A stretch of 64,000 nt of DNA from Caenispirillum bisanense (GCA_945877815.1 CAMDWJ010000021.1:1-64000); one strand, 5' to 3'; shown: positions 51,559 through 62,696, counted from the first letter of the stretch. Made by a program: numbers and translations. Notes: generated by a model not told the origin, from the letters alone.

Positions 51559-52864
51559 ATGGCTCGCATCATCATTAGTCTCGTAGTCGTTGCCGTAGTT
51601 GGCGTCGGGGCGTGGCTTTATTTTTTTTGGCCCGAAGCGCGAGGCGAACACGCCGATGGCGGACGCCTCTTCGAACATCATATCCAAGGGCGGCGATGCG
51701 AAGATGCAAACCGGCGTCGGCGTGCGCTCCAATTTCGATCCGGATAAGGAATTTGTGGCCAACGAACTCTTGGTTATCAATCCCCCGGCCAATTTCAACG
51801 ACGTCGTTCGTAAACTCAATTTTGTGGTCATCGAGCGCTTTACCTTCCAAGGACTCGGATTCGGCGTGGCGCGCCTGCGGGTTCCGCCGGGTATGCCCTT
51901 GGCTCAAGCGCGCTCGGTGCTCGGGGCCGAAATGCCGGGCGTTCGAATCGACGTCAATCATCGCTACGACGCCTCGCAGGGCCGTCCGCCTCAATCGGCC
52001 GGATCGGCGGCCGATCAGCTCAAAAAGGGTGGCAAGGTCACAAGTCTCGCGCAGGCGGCGATCGGATGGCGCGATGTGCCGCCGACCTGCGGCAAGGGCA
52101 TCCGTCTCGGCATGATCGACACCGGCGTCGATGTCGGCCACCCGGTCTTGAAGGGGCAGGATATCGAATTCCGCTCCTTCCACAGTGCCGATGTGTCGGC
52201 CGGCGACAATGAACATGGAACGGCGGTCGCTGCGTTATTGATCGGCAAGCCGGCGGATTCGGGTCTCGGCGGACTGCTGCCGGGGGCCACCCTCAAGGCC
52301 GCCAATATGTTCGAGCGCAGTGCAACCGGCGCCAATGCGGGAAACGCCATGTCTCTGCTGCGCGGCTTGGACTGGTTGATCCGTGAAAAGGTCCAAGTCA
52401 TCAATATGTCGATCGCGGGCGGCAAAAATGCTGCCCTCGAACGCGGCATCGCCGCTGCCGTGGAACGCGGAGTTTCCATTGTGGCCGCGGCCGGCAATTG
52501 GGGCCGTGCCGACATGCCGGCCTATCCGGCGGCGATCGAGCCGGTCTTCGCGGTGACGGCCATCGATTCGTACGAAGGCATTTATGAACATGCCAATACC
52601 GGCACCTATATCGATTTCGCAGCCCCCGGCGTGAATATCCTGACTGCGGCTCCGGGCGGCGGGTCCAAACGCCAATCCGGGACCTCCTTCGCCGCCCCCT
52701 TCATCACCGCGATTCTTGCCTTGGAGATCGCCAACGGCAAGGGCACCAATGCCGCCGCTCTGCAAGCCAGCCTCGGCAAGGTCGTGCACGATCTCGGTCC
52801 CAGCGGCAAGGATACGACCTATGGGATGGGGGCTCCGCAGACGACACCAAAATGCCCCGGCTGA
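51559..52864 (+). CDS. Subtilisin-like serine protease with a frameshift in its membrane anchor
   Basis: The main frame (from an ATG at 51656, 402 aa) is an S8 protease with the triad Asp155 (GMIDTGVDVGHP), His187 (NEHGTAVAALL) and Ser344 (SGTSFAAP), plus the oxyanion Asn281 (AAAGN). Upstream, a different frame beginning with the ATG at 51559 encodes MARIIISLVVVAVVGVGAWL, a signal anchor. The two frames join perfectly (YFF-GPKREA) if one T is removed from the T8 run at 51621-51628. This could be a sequencing error, a mutation, phase variation or transcriptional slippage. The start at 51656 would give a protease without export signal. Confidence 0.8.
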
Positions 52865-52929
52865 CATATAATCATAATAGCTAACGCGTCGGATTGGCCG
52901 TGCCAGACGTGGTGCCGATTGCTATATAG

Positions 52930-54189
<1,260 letters not shown>

Positions 54190-54276
54190 CGCCGCATTGG
54201 CGCGCCGGAGGCGCGCTGGACAGGGCATTGGAAATTCCCTATAAGCGGCGGTCCTCGCGTTCGCCGAGTGTCAAAT

Positions 54277-54352
54277 GCCCGGGTAGCTCAGTTGGTAGAG
54301 CACATGACTGAAAATTATGGTGTCGGTGGTTCAAATCCGCCCCCGGGCACCA
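54277..54352 (+). tRNA. tRNA-Phe (anticodon GAA)
   Basis: The 76-nt sequence folds into a full cloverleaf: acceptor GCCCGGG/CCCGGGC, D-arm with GCTCAGTTGGTAGAGC, anticodon loop CTGAAAA with GAA, T-arm GGTGG-TTCAAAT-CCGCC, and an encoded CCA end. A decayed integrase on the minus strand begins right at its 3' end, which fits use as an attachment site. Confidence 0.96.
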
Positions 54353-54680
54353 CCTTTCCCCTTAAGTTCAATGGCCCCAGGCCCATTCTGGCCCAACAGG
54401 CTGGCGTGTAATTCCTGTGTAATGCTATGAGCCTCATTCTTTCTCGGCTTACTTCCAATCTGTTCCCGTCTTGCCGAGCTGAGACGTTGGATATTGTAGT
54501 CCACGTCCGATAGGGCGAGTCGCATTGTCGATGTGCGGCGCGTGAACGTGCGAATATTTTAAAATCATCGCCGGCGTCTTGTGCCGCAAATTTTTTGGAT
54601 TGTGGGAAGGTCAATCCCAGCCGTCACGAGGTTGGTGATGGCGGTATGGCGCATTACATGCGGTGTTATCACCTCGACGT
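54331..54680 (-). pseudogene. Decayed tyrosine-recombinase (phage integrase) C-terminus
   Basis: Reading the minus strand, three frames in turn give HVMRHTAITNLVTAGIDLP (H-x-x-R catalytic box), then HKTPAMILKYSHVHAPHID (second His/Tyr region), then LALSDVDYNIQRLSS and a tail. Together these form a typical integrase C-terminus broken by two frameshifts. The N-terminal two-thirds is missing; the toxin gene stops two bases away. The tail runs into the 3' end of tRNA-Phe, as for tRNA-targeted islands. Confidence 0.7.
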
Positions 54681-54682
54681 TG

Positions 54683-55042
54683 CTAACCCGGTTCATCCTC
54701 TCGGAGCAGACGAACCAGCATATGGCGGACATGATCTGGGCCACCGAAGAAGATCGCGAGGATGCGGACCTTCTGCGCAGCCTCATCGACGTCGAACCAG
54801 TAGATGGCGCGATCAATGGTGAGATATCGGACGCCGGGCAGAACATCGTCGCGGGCGGTGCCACGGATAGGATACGTCGCCAGTCGGTCGGCGGCGCTTC
54901 GGATACCAATGCCCCGTTGCGCGGCGCGCTCCAGCGCTTCTTTGGGGCTTTCGCCGAAGCCGATATAGCTTTCGAACAGGTGGTCGAAGATCAGCTCGAA
55001 ATCGCGCTCGCTCTCGGCCGAAAACTCAACCGCGAACGACAT
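54683..55042 (-). CDS. RelE/ParE-family toxin
   Basis: The protein (119 aa) has the ParE-like fold pattern: FSAESERDFELIFDHL at the start, RGTARDDVLPGVRYLTIDRAIYWF in the centre and a final beta-strand region VRILAIFFGGPDH. ParE toxins inhibit gyrase; RelE relatives cleave mRNA at the ribosome. The antitoxin gene overlaps its start by 17 bases, the usual antitoxin-first order. It stops directly at the integrase remnant. Confidence 0.85.
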   Translation of the reverse strand: MSFAVEFSAESERDFELIFDHLFESYIGFGESPKEALERAAQRGIGIRSAADRLATYPIRGTARDDVLPGVRYLTIDRAIYWFDVDEAAQKVRILAIFFGGPDHVRHMLVRLLREDEPG

Positions 55043-55301
55043 GCGCCTGGCGCTTCCGAGTTAGAAGCCGGTTAAGACGGTCGTCCATCTTCGACCCTGA
55101 AACGAAGTCGCTTCCTCGGCGCCGGGTCAGCACCTCCGCAAGGGCAGACCGTTCCAGGGCATCGTTTTCCATCTGCTGACGCAGGAGTTCTACGCCCTGT
55201 TGCAGGACCGCACTGACGCTCGGGAAGCGGCCGAGGTCGACCAGGGTTCTGGCGAAGGCATGCTGATCGTCAGTCAGAGAGATCGATGATTTGACTGTCA
55301 T
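55026..55301 (-). CDS. ParD-family antitoxin
   Basis: The protein (91 aa from the ATG at 55301) has an N-terminal ribbon-helix-helix (SSISLTDDQHAFARTLVDLG, then RFPSVSAVLQQGVELLRQQM) that binds operator DNA, and a charged C-terminal tail that would wrap the toxin. AGGAGGCAG lies upstream of the ATG. It is first in the two-gene toxin-antitoxin unit and should autoregulate it. Confidence 0.85.
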   Translation of the reverse strand: MTVKSSISLTDDQHAFARTLVDLGRFPSVSAVLQQGVELLRQQMENDALERSALAEVLTRRRGSDFVSGSKMDDRLNRLLTRKRQAHVVRG

Positions 55302-55399
55302 GGCCCTGCCTCCTGGGAAGTTCGACAGAAAAGTACGGTAATACCCAGTCGTACCGGCGTCAATTGCCATGGGTAAACAGCGCGCCTGCACAATGGGAG

Positions 55400-55658
55400 G
55401 GTTGGTCCGAGTGAATGAGCACTTTTGTCTTCGTCTTCCTGCGCCACACGGCCATCAGCAATGCCTGCAGGACAACATCCGTTGTTTGACGGCTCCTCAT
55501 TGACCAGCAGATCAGGCGGCGGGAGTAGAGATCGATCACGACCGCCAAATAGCCAAAGCCTTCCAGCGCCCTGATGTAGGTAATGTCCGTCACCCAGGCC
55601 CTGTCTGGTATCTCCACGTCGAACTGCCGATCCAGTGTGTTGTCGATGACCATGGATG
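55400..55658 (-). mobile_element. IS3-family internal fragment
   Basis: This fragment of orfB (FDVEIPDRAWVTDITYIRAL through the HSDQ segment) is nearly identical to part of the copy at 59364-60480 and has the same orientation. Both element ends are missing. It sits just upstream of the ParD start region. Confidence 0.85.
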
Positions 55659-56059
55659 ACCGACGCGCGCCTTAATCATGTTGCATGCCGTGGGCGCTGC
55701 ACGCAGCTCCCTCTGGCCTCATCACGACGGACGAACCCTCGTAGTTCGGCTCATAGGTCGGAGCGCGAATGCCCAACCCCTTAACCCGACCAATCTGGTT
55801 TCTCGGGAATTCACGCCTATGAATATGAATTCATAGATGCGCGGCCATATCCCCCCGTTTTTTTGCTAATCAAATTTTGGGAAACTGGTAGCGTCACCAA
55901 TTTTGTTTTGTTTCAGCGACTCTTACCATGGTGGGATTTATCCCATTACACCATGTCACCCGTCTTGCCCCCCAGATCGTGAACAGACACAATAACATCG
56001 GGAATGGCAGTAAATTTCCCAAACAACATGAAAAAAGCGAGAGAGGGGGGGGGCATTTG
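55659..56059. other. AT-rich region upstream of a binding-protein gene
   Basis: No gene is supported in this 401-bp stretch. It contains the small inverted repeat CTATGAAT-ATGA-ATTCATAG at 55817-55836, a possible operator, and becomes AT-rich toward the gene start. It likely holds the promoter for the gene at 56060. Confidence 0.5.
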
Positions 56060-57589
56060 ATGGGGCTGTTAAAAGCTGCCGGTATCGCCGGACTGACTAT
56101 TTGTTTGTGGGTCGCGCCTGCTGCGGCCCAAAAATCGAAAGATACATTGCGGCTGCCCGCGAATGATCCGGACGCCGGAATCGACACTTATCTCATGCCT
56201 GGTTCTTTTGCCAATATTTATGGTCCGTCCGTCTACGACATGCTTCTTGCCTTCGACCCGGCCAAGATCCAAATCATCGGCCATCTAGCCACGTCCTATA
56301 AGCAGATCGACCCGCTTACCTACGAATTCGATCTGCGTACGGACGTGAAATGGCACGACGGGCAGAAATTCGACGCCGACGATGTCGTCTATACGATTAA
56401 CTACCTGATCGATCCCAAGGTCACCCTCCGTTACAAAGCATATTGGGCGTGGATCGCTTCTGTCGAGAAGCTCAGCCCGACCAAGGTACGCATCAATGCA
56501 AAGCAGCCGTCAGTCGATGGGCTGATGTATCTTGCCTCGCGCACCCCGATGTATCCCGAACACGTGCACGGCCCTGCAGCCAATAAGCTCGACTTTGGGT
56601 CGCGCCCCGTCGGTACCGGGCCCCTGCGAATCGTACAGATGGATCAGAACACTGGTGTCATCGGCGATAAAAATAAGGAGTATGTTCCAAGTGCCGTGAA
56701 GGCTCTCTCCGGCGTGGGACGCGTCGTGTCGAGGCCGATAAAGGACATGGGAACTCTCACCGCATCGATGCTGACCGGCGAAGCTGACGTCGCAATGGAT
56801 CTTCCCCCGGATCAGGCCGATGCGTTGAAGCAAACCGGGCGTTTCGAGGTCACCCTCGGACCACCCAGTGTCGGCTATACCTTTCTAGGCTTCCCGTCGA
56901 AGGGGTGGGAAAACGTAAAGGCCTTGGGCGATGAGCGTGTGCGCCTGGCGATCATCAAGGCGATCGATACCAATGCTGTCGCCAGGTTGAGGTATGGAGT
57001 TCTGGCAGCCGACTTGAAACCCATCGAGGGCCTGTGCGCAAAAGAACAACTGGGATGCGGATTGACTAAACTCGTCCCCTCTTACGATCCAGCCGGCGCC
57101 AAGAAGCTTCTAGCCGAGGCCGGCTATGCCGATGGGTTTGACGTCGTGATCAGTTGTTTTCCCACCGCCAAAACCGACGCGACAGCCATGGCCGGCATGT
57201 TGCGCGCTGTCGGCATTCGCGCGACCGTGCGTGAACACCCGACCGCTCAGCGAGTCCAACTCATTAACCAAGGCAAGGTCGAAATCGGGCTTTACGGCTG
57301 GAGCGGCGGCGGTATGTTCGAGGTTTCCGGGCAGATCGGCAGACATGTCGAAAGCCGCGAATATCTCGATCCTGAACTCGATAAGATGGCGGCGGCGACT
57401 TACGCCATTCTGGACGATGCCGAACGGCGCAAAGCGGTTGCCAAGGTTTTCGACCGAATTACCGATCAGGCGTATGCCTTTGTAACGGGGCCGTTCCGTC
57501 CGGTTTTCACGCACACCAAGGAAGTCGAGCTCACAGGAAGGACCTTGCGTGCCGAGCAGGTCAATCCCCACGAATTCGGTTGGAAATAA
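56060..57589 (+). CDS. Family 5 ABC substrate-binding protein (peptide/nickel/opine type)
   Basis: The protein (509 aa from the ATG at 56060) has a signal peptide (MGLLKAAGIAGLTICLWVAP...AAA-QK) and the long three-domain structure of SBP_bac_5. Typical segments are YEFDLRTDVKWHDGQKFDADDVVYTI and GTGPLRIV. No permease or ATPase genes follow, so it must rely on a transporter elsewhere or is an isolated remnant. The GAGAGGGGGGG stretch supports this start; a longer frame to 55928 lacks a signal peptide. It lies between two IS3 remnants with the Rieske oxygenase. Confidence 0.88.
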   Translation: MGLLKAAGIAGLTICLWVAPAAAQKSKDTLRLPANDPDAGIDTYLMPGSFANIYGPSVYDMLLAFDPAKIQIIGHLATSYKQIDPLTYEFDLRTDVKWHDGQKFDADDVVYTINYLIDPKVTLRYKAYWAWIASVEKLSPTKVRINAKQPSVDGLMYLASRTPMYPEHVHGPAANKLDFGSRPVGTGPLRIVQMDQNTGVIGDKNKEYVPSAVKALSGVGRVVSRPIKDMGTLTASMLTGEADVAMDLPPDQADALKQTGRFEVTLGPPSVGYTFLGFPSKGWENVKALGDERVRLAIIKAIDTNAVARLRYGVLAADLKPIEGLCAKEQLGCGLTKLVPSYDPAGAKKLLAEAGYADGFDVVISCFPTAKTDATAMAGMLRAVGIRATVREHPTAQRVQLINQGKVEIGLYGWSGGGMFEVSGQIGRHVESREYLDPELDKMAAATYAILDDAERRKAVAKVFDRITDQAYAFVTGPFRPVFTHTKEVELTGRTLRAEQVNPHEFGWK

Positions 57590-57873
57590 CATAGAAAGCG
57601 TAGTCAAGTTGATAGCAGTGTGCGACCAAATAGCGATCCGCGAGCGGAGCGACCCGAATGAATAGGTTCAACTATTGATCCGGCCCGAAATCATTTGCCA
57701 AACTAAGTCTGTCTCGCCAACGCCGCGAAACGATAAGGTCATGTTTAAATGGTCGATCACTCAAATGGCAGAAGCTAAAATCGATTTATAGTCACACCTA
57801 GTACGCGCGGCCCGTTGGCCGCGGCAAATCGACGGTATCCAGAACGGCGGTCGGCCGCCAAATGAGAGGGATA

Positions 57874-59205
57874 ATGCTTAGCAAAGAACGCAACGAACGG
57901 ATCACGCGTGTCGGTCCGGGAACGCCGATGGGCAATACCATGCGCCGCTACTGGATGCCGGCGCTCCTGTCTTGGGAATTACCTGAACCCGATTGCGAAC
58001 CGGTGCGCTTGCGGATTCTCGGTGAAGACCTAGTCGCTTTCCGCGCTACCGACGGTCGCGTTGGCGTTCTGGACGAGCTGTGCCCGCATCGTTTGGCCTC
58101 TCTCTTTCTAGGCCGCAACGAGGACAACGGTCTGCGCTGCATCTATCACGGTTGGAAGTTCGACGTCGAAGGCCGCTGCGTCGAGCAGTTGAACGAGGCT
58201 CGCAACTTCTGTTCGAAGGTCCGCACCACTGCCTACCCCACAACCGAAGTAGGCGGCGTGATATGGGTCTATATGGGACCGGCGGACAAGCAGCCGGCCC
58301 CGCCGAACTACGCCTGGACACAGGTTCCAGAAAACCAACGTTTCGCGAGCAAGGTGGTCGAGGAATGCAATTGGCTGCAGGCGCTTGAGGGCGGCATCGA
58401 TACCTCGCACTTCACGATCCTGCACCGCGCGATCACGAAGGATACCAAGCAGGCAGGCGTAGAAATCGACAGCCCCGGCGTTCTCGGAGGCGCGCCGAGC
58501 CTTGAGGTCGATATCAAGGATTACGGCTACGCCTATTTCGGCGTCCGCCCCCTCGGCGCCGACGATGTTTATGTGCGCGGCTATCACTTCATCATGCCGT
58601 TCACCCAGTTGCGCCCGCCGGGTCCCAACAAGCAGCAGACCCACGGTCATTATTGGGTGCCGATTGACGACGACAATTGCATGGTTTGGAACTTCTACCA
58701 TACGCACGACGGCCAACCCATCAGCAAAACCGTCGATAGCGGCGCGGGTAATGAACTCGGCGTCGATGTCGACATCCACAATGGCTTCGTCTCGAAGGTG
58801 AATAGATCCAACAACTGGAATATCGACCGCAATATCCAACGGACCGATACCTATTCCGGCATCAAGGGTATTAACGCGCAGGACCGTGCGGTGCAGGAAA
58901 GCATGGGGCGCATTGTCGATCGCTCGCGCGAACATCTCGGCCCCGCCGACCGGGCGATCATTGCAACACGCAAGTTGCTGCTGGAGGCCGTCGATGTGGT
59001 CGAACAGGGCGGCGATCCTTCGGGCACACGCCCGACCTACTACGAAGTGCTGGCCGCCGAGGCAACGCTTCTTAAATCCAAGGATTGGCGTCTGGAATTA
59101 CTGCCGCGCATGTACCCGGAGACCAATGGCAGCGGCACAGCGGGCCGTGCGGATGCGATCCAAATCGCGAAGATGATATATGCCGAGTCGGAAGTGAATA
59201 TGTAG
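57874..59205 (+). CDS. Rieske non-heme iron oxygenase, alpha subunit
   Basis: The enzyme (443 aa) has the Rieske [2Fe-2S] site CPH...CIYH (Cys70, His72, Cys89, His92) and the mononuclear iron site in GGIDTSHFTILH (Asp176, His179, His184). It resembles the phthalate 4,5-dioxygenase/vanillate demethylase branch that uses a separate reductase and hydroxylates aromatic acids. No reductase or ferredoxin gene is adjacent. GAGAGGG lies before the ATG at 57874; an ATG at 57862 is the alternative. It lies with the binding protein between IS3 remnants, consistent with transfer of a small catabolic unit. Confidence 0.9.
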   Translation: MLSKERNERITRVGPGTPMGNTMRRYWMPALLSWELPEPDCEPVRLRILGEDLVAFRATDGRVGVLDELCPHRLASLFLGRNEDNGLRCIYHGWKFDVEGRCVEQLNEARNFCSKVRTTAYPTTEVGGVIWVYMGPADKQPAPPNYAWTQVPENQRFASKVVEECNWLQALEGGIDTSHFTILHRAITKDTKQAGVEIDSPGVLGGAPSLEVDIKDYGYAYFGVRPLGADDVYVRGYHFIMPFTQLRPPGPNKQQTHGHYWVPIDDDNCMVWNFYHTHDGQPISKTVDSGAGNELGVDVDIHNGFVSKVNRSNNWNIDRNIQRTDTYSGIKGINAQDRAVQESMGRIVDRSREHLGPADRAIIATRKLLLEAVDVVEQGGDPSGTRPTYYEVLAAEATLLKSKDWRLELLPRMYPETNGSGTAGRADAIQIAKMIYAESEVNM

Positions 59206-59363
59206 CCGTCCCACATGCCCATCGTCAGGACATTTGGCGCAGATTGCGGTTTAGATCAGCGGAGGATCCGGTTCGTCTTGGGTTGATATTAAGCGGCTAG
59301 TTTTTGGTGCTACAAGCGCTAGTGTTCGATGGTCTGTCGTTTGATCCTTTCGCGCCGTTTGAT

Positions 59364-60480
59364 TGAATAGCCCCGAGTTTTCTAGGCGCCCTCGGTTGTG
59401 ATTTCCTTCTGCCTTTCGAACTCGAGGGGCGACAGCATCCCGTTTCTGAGATGCTTGCGCTTCGGATTGAGGAACATCTCGATGATATCGAACGGATCGT
59501 GGCGGGCCTCGGCTCAGGTTTTGTAGATCTTGCGCCGTATCCGTTCGCGCCTGAGTAGGTTGAAGAAACTCTCCGCCACCGCATTGTCGTGGCAGTTCCC
59601 AAGCCGGCCATGGAATGCTCCAGGTTATGGTGACGCAGGAAGGACGCCCAGTCCATGCTGGTGAACTGGGAACCTTGGTCCGAGTGAATGAGAATTTTTG
59701 TCTTCGGCTTCCTGCGCCACACGGCCATCAGCAATGCCTGCAGGACAACATCCGTTGTCTGACGGCTCTGCATTGACCAGCAGATCAGGCGGTGGGAGTA
59801 GAGATCGATCACGACCGCCAAATAGCCAAAGCCTTCCAGCGTCCTGATGTAGGCAATGTCCGTCACCCAGGCCCTGTCTGGTATCTCCACGTCGAACTGC
59901 CGATCCGGTGTGTTGTCGATGACCATGGATGGCCTACCGCCATAGGCGCCGGGTTGGTGCTTGTAGCCGATTTGCGCCTTGGTGCCGGCCTGCCTGGGCA
60001 GGCGCGCAACTCGGTTCGGACAGCACGCCTCGCCCTGATCGAGAAGATCGTCGTGCAGCTTGCGGTAGCCGTCGACCTTGCCGCTGTCTTTCCACGCCCT
60101 CCGGATAAGCTCGGTCTGGCGAGCATCTTCCCGCGCCCGTTTGTTCAACGGGTTCTTGAGCCAGGCGTAGAAGCCGCTCGGTTGGATGCACAGGCAACGA
60201 CACATCGACCGAACCGGGAACAACGGGCGATGCTCGGCAACGAACGCGTACTTGTCATCGCCACCGGAAACAGAAGACTGAGAGAACTTCCTGTTCCAGG
60301 CGTAAAGGGAGTGCGGGCTCACGTCCAGACGTTGCGAAACCTCCGCAACCGGATAGCCCCGCTCGTTGATCTGCATCACCGCATCGTGCTTGAAATTGTC
60401 ACTGAAATTACCTTTGCCCATCATCGCCTCCTGGCCCCAAAATTAGGGAAGAAGGCGTCTATGAATCTAAGGGCTATTCA
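59364..60480 (-). mobile_element. IS3-family element, internally deleted
   Basis: The element has imperfect inverted ends: TGAATAGCCCCGAG at 59364 and, on the other strand, TGAATAGCCCTTAG from 60480. At 1117 bp it is shorter than typical for this group because orfA is fused to orfB by an internal deletion. The three bases on each side (GAT, GAA) do not match, so no target duplication is seen. Confidence 0.85.
59382..60424 (-). pseudogene. Degenerate IS3 orfA-orfB transposase
   Basis: From the ATG at 60424 the frame reads orfA's helix-turn-helix (NFSDNFKHDAVMQINERGYP) then jumps directly into orfB (KYAFVAEHRPLF), so the end of orfA and the normal frameshift site are missing. Near the C-terminus the frame shifts after LEHSM, and the correct reading (GNCHDNAVAESFFNLLRRER) then meets a stop before PFDIIEMFLNPKRKHLRNGM. 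The element cannot make a functional transposase. Confidence 0.85.
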
Positions 60481-60647
60481 GAATTTGCTTTGAGACGAAT
60501 ATCAAGCGATGCTGAGAAGTTGAGGAATGAGCTTGTCGAGGGGCATTGCGTTAAGCTCCGTCGACCGCCCTCGCGCTGGTACTCAAACATGCTTCGAACT
60601 AGCATGGGCCTTTATCCCGAAACCCTAGCCTAACGAGAAGCGCCGCG

Positions 60648-61766
60648 ATGAGCCGAATTCCCTACCTACGTGAAGATGAGATGAGCCTGCGGCAACGTGA
60701 GATCAATGCGACCTTCGTCGCAGAGCGGGGCGAGCCCGTGCGCGGTCCTGTAGCGTTCTGGATGCGCAACATCGAGCTTGGACTGCGGCATCAGAAGGTG
60801 CGGCTGAAGATGGAGCGCGCGACGTCGTTCCCGCGCGCGCTATCGGAAATCCCCATCCTCGCGGCCAACCGTCATTGGTCGGCCGAGTTCACTTGGTGTC
60901 GGCATGAGCGTGCGGCGATCCGTTCGGGAACCGAGGCCGCGCCGGTCGCGGTCATGCGCGAAGGCGGCCGACCAGCCTTCTCCGACCCGGCGGCGCAGGC
61001 GCTCTACGATTTCTCCCGCGAGCTTCTGGAGACAACCGGCGTCTGCGACGAGACCTACCGACGCGTGCTAGACCTGTTCGGACTCGCGGCGACGATCGAA
61101 CTGGTCGGACTGGTCGCCTATGGCACCATCCTCTCGGTTTCGGCCAACACATTCGGCCCTGAGGAGCTCCATGCGAGCGACTGCACCCTGCCGCCAGTGG
61201 GACCGCCGCCCTTGAATCCGACGCGACGGTCACAGGAGGCGCGGCTCGACGGGGTCGCGCCTGCAGTGGATCTTGATCCGGCATGCGGTGCTGCGGCCGA
61301 GGCCGCGTCGATCTGGCGGCGAGCGGGCGACATGGCCCAACCATGGGAGGACTACGAGGCGGTGATCCGCAGTGACTGCTCGGTGCCGGCGCAGATGCGC
61401 GAACTGTTGACGCTCCGGATCGCACAGCACTGGCGCTGCAACGCGCAATGGTCGCGACACCTGCCGCTCGCCCGCGCGGCAGGCGTCGCACCCGAGGCTA
61501 TCGCCGCACTTGCCGTGGGCGCGCGGGCCTCCGACGTGCCGACCGGCACCGAGAAGCTCGCGCTCGCGCTCGCCTTCGCCGATGCCATCCTCGTCGAGGG
61601 CGTCGCATCCGACCCGCTGCAGGACCGCGCCGTCGCCGCGCTCGGCACCGATACGGTGATCGAGCTCGTCGCCGTGATGGGATTGCAGACCCTGGTAGCG
61701 ATGACACTCAACACGTTCGGCCGCGGTAACCCCGACGATCCTGCCCTCAGGCGAGCCGTTTCTTAG
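60648..61766 (+). CDS. Protein with two carboxymuconolactone decarboxylase-like domains
   Basis: The protein (372 aa) has two AhpD/CMD-like helical domains: about 40-165 (FTWCRHERAAIRSG, FGLAATIELVGLVAYGTIL) and about 225-360 (LLTLRIAQHWRCNAQWSRHL, ALGTDTVIELVAVMGLQTLV). The CxxC peroxidase pair of AhpD is not conserved in either, so a decarboxylase, hydrolase or redox role is uncertain. Such double-domain proteins are often near aromatic-acid genes, which fits the Rieske oxygenase 1.4 kb upstream. It converges on a LysR gene. Confidence 0.8.
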   Translation: MSRIPYLREDEMSLRQREINATFVAERGEPVRGPVAFWMRNIELGLRHQKVRLKMERATSFPRALSEIPILAANRHWSAEFTWCRHERAAIRSGTEAAPVAVMREGGRPAFSDPAAQALYDFSRELLETTGVCDETYRRVLDLFGLAATIELVGLVAYGTILSVSANTFGPEELHASDCTLPPVGPPPLNPTRRSQEARLDGVAPAVDLDPACGAAAEAASIWRRAGDMAQPWEDYEAVIRSDCSVPAQMRELLTLRIAQHWRCNAQWSRHLPLARAAGVAPEAIAALAVGARASDVPTGTEKLALALAFADAILVEGVASDPLQDRAVAALGTDTVIELVAVMGLQTLVAMTLNTFGRGNPDDPALRRAVS

Positions 61767-61775
61767 AGCGCGGGG

Positions 61776-62696
61776 TTATCGAACGCTCTCCGCCGGAGCA
61801 AACGTCATGTCGGGGCGGATCGCAGCACGGGCAAGATTGAGGAAGGCCAGCGCGCTCTTGTTGAGATAGCGACCGTTCTGCCAAGCGACGCCAATGCTGC
61901 GCCGTGCGTGTGGCGAAGAGAGCCGTACAATCTTGAATCCGTCGGGGGTGATGTAATTGGGTGGCACCAGCGCGATGCCAAGGCCCGCAGCGACGTATGT
62001 CATCAGATATGAGCCATCGTCGCATTCGAAGGCTATTTTAGGGGTGAGGCCGGCCGAGGCGAACACAGCGTCGGCAAGGACGCGGAATGCGTGGCCGGTG
62101 CGGAAACTGATGAACGGCTCGTCCTTAACCTCGGCTAGCGAGACCGACTCCTGCGTGGCGATCGGATGCGTTACAGGCACCACCAGATGGATTTCCTGCG
62201 TGCCCAACTCGACCCATGTGAAGGAGCCGGTGTCGCGGATACGGGCAACGAAGATCAGGTCGAGGCGACCGCGTTTCATCTCGTCCTCCAGCCCATCGCT
62301 GTTGCTCTGGAAAAAACCGATCTGCGCTTCGGGATGAGCGGCGCGAAAACGGCTAACGAGTTGCGGGATGAAGATGTGGCTGAGCGAGCGCAAGAATCCA
62401 ATGGATACACGTGCGCGGCCAGCTTCGTTGCGGTCGCCAAGCTCCTCATAACCATCCTCGATGACCCGGAATGCGCGTTCGATATAGCCGAGAAAAATCT
62501 TTCCGTCCGGGGTGAGACTGACCGAGCGACCGCGGCGTTCGAACAACGGAATGCCAATCTCGGACTCGAGCGTCGATATCGCGCGACTCAGCGCGGGCTG
62601 GCTCAGCCCGAGTTCCAGCGCTGCTTGGGTGACGTGTTGGGTTCGCCCCACCGCCCGGAAATACTCCAGCCGGGTCAAATTCATTCTCTTTTCCAT
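61776..62696 (-). CDS. LysR-family transcriptional regulator
   Basis: The regulator (306 aa from the ATG at 62696) has the LysR helix-turn-helix (HVTQAALELGLSQPALSRAI, then STLESEIGIPLFERRGRSV) and a C-terminal periplasmic-binding-like effector domain. It is divergent from a Gfo/Idh/MocA oxidoreductase gene, with an ATAC-N7-GTAT box between them. The very long open frame upstream is antisense to that gene and is not coding. MNLTRLEY, four codons in, is an alternative start. Confidence 0.92.
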   Translation of the reverse strand: MEKRMNLTRLEYFRAVGRTQHVTQAALELGLSQPALSRAISTLESEIGIPLFERRGRSVSLTPDGKIFLGYIERAFRVIEDGYEELGDRNEAGRARVSIGFLRSLSHIFIPQLVSRFRAAHPEAQIGFFQSNSDGLEDEMKRGRLDLIFVARIRDTGSFTWVELGTQEIHLVVPVTHPIATQESVSLAEVKDEPFISFRTGHAFRVLADAVFASAGLTPKIAFECDDGSYLMTYVAAGLGIALVPPNYITPDGFKIVRLSSPHARRSIGVAWQNGRYLNKSALAFLNLARAAIRPDMTFAPAESVR

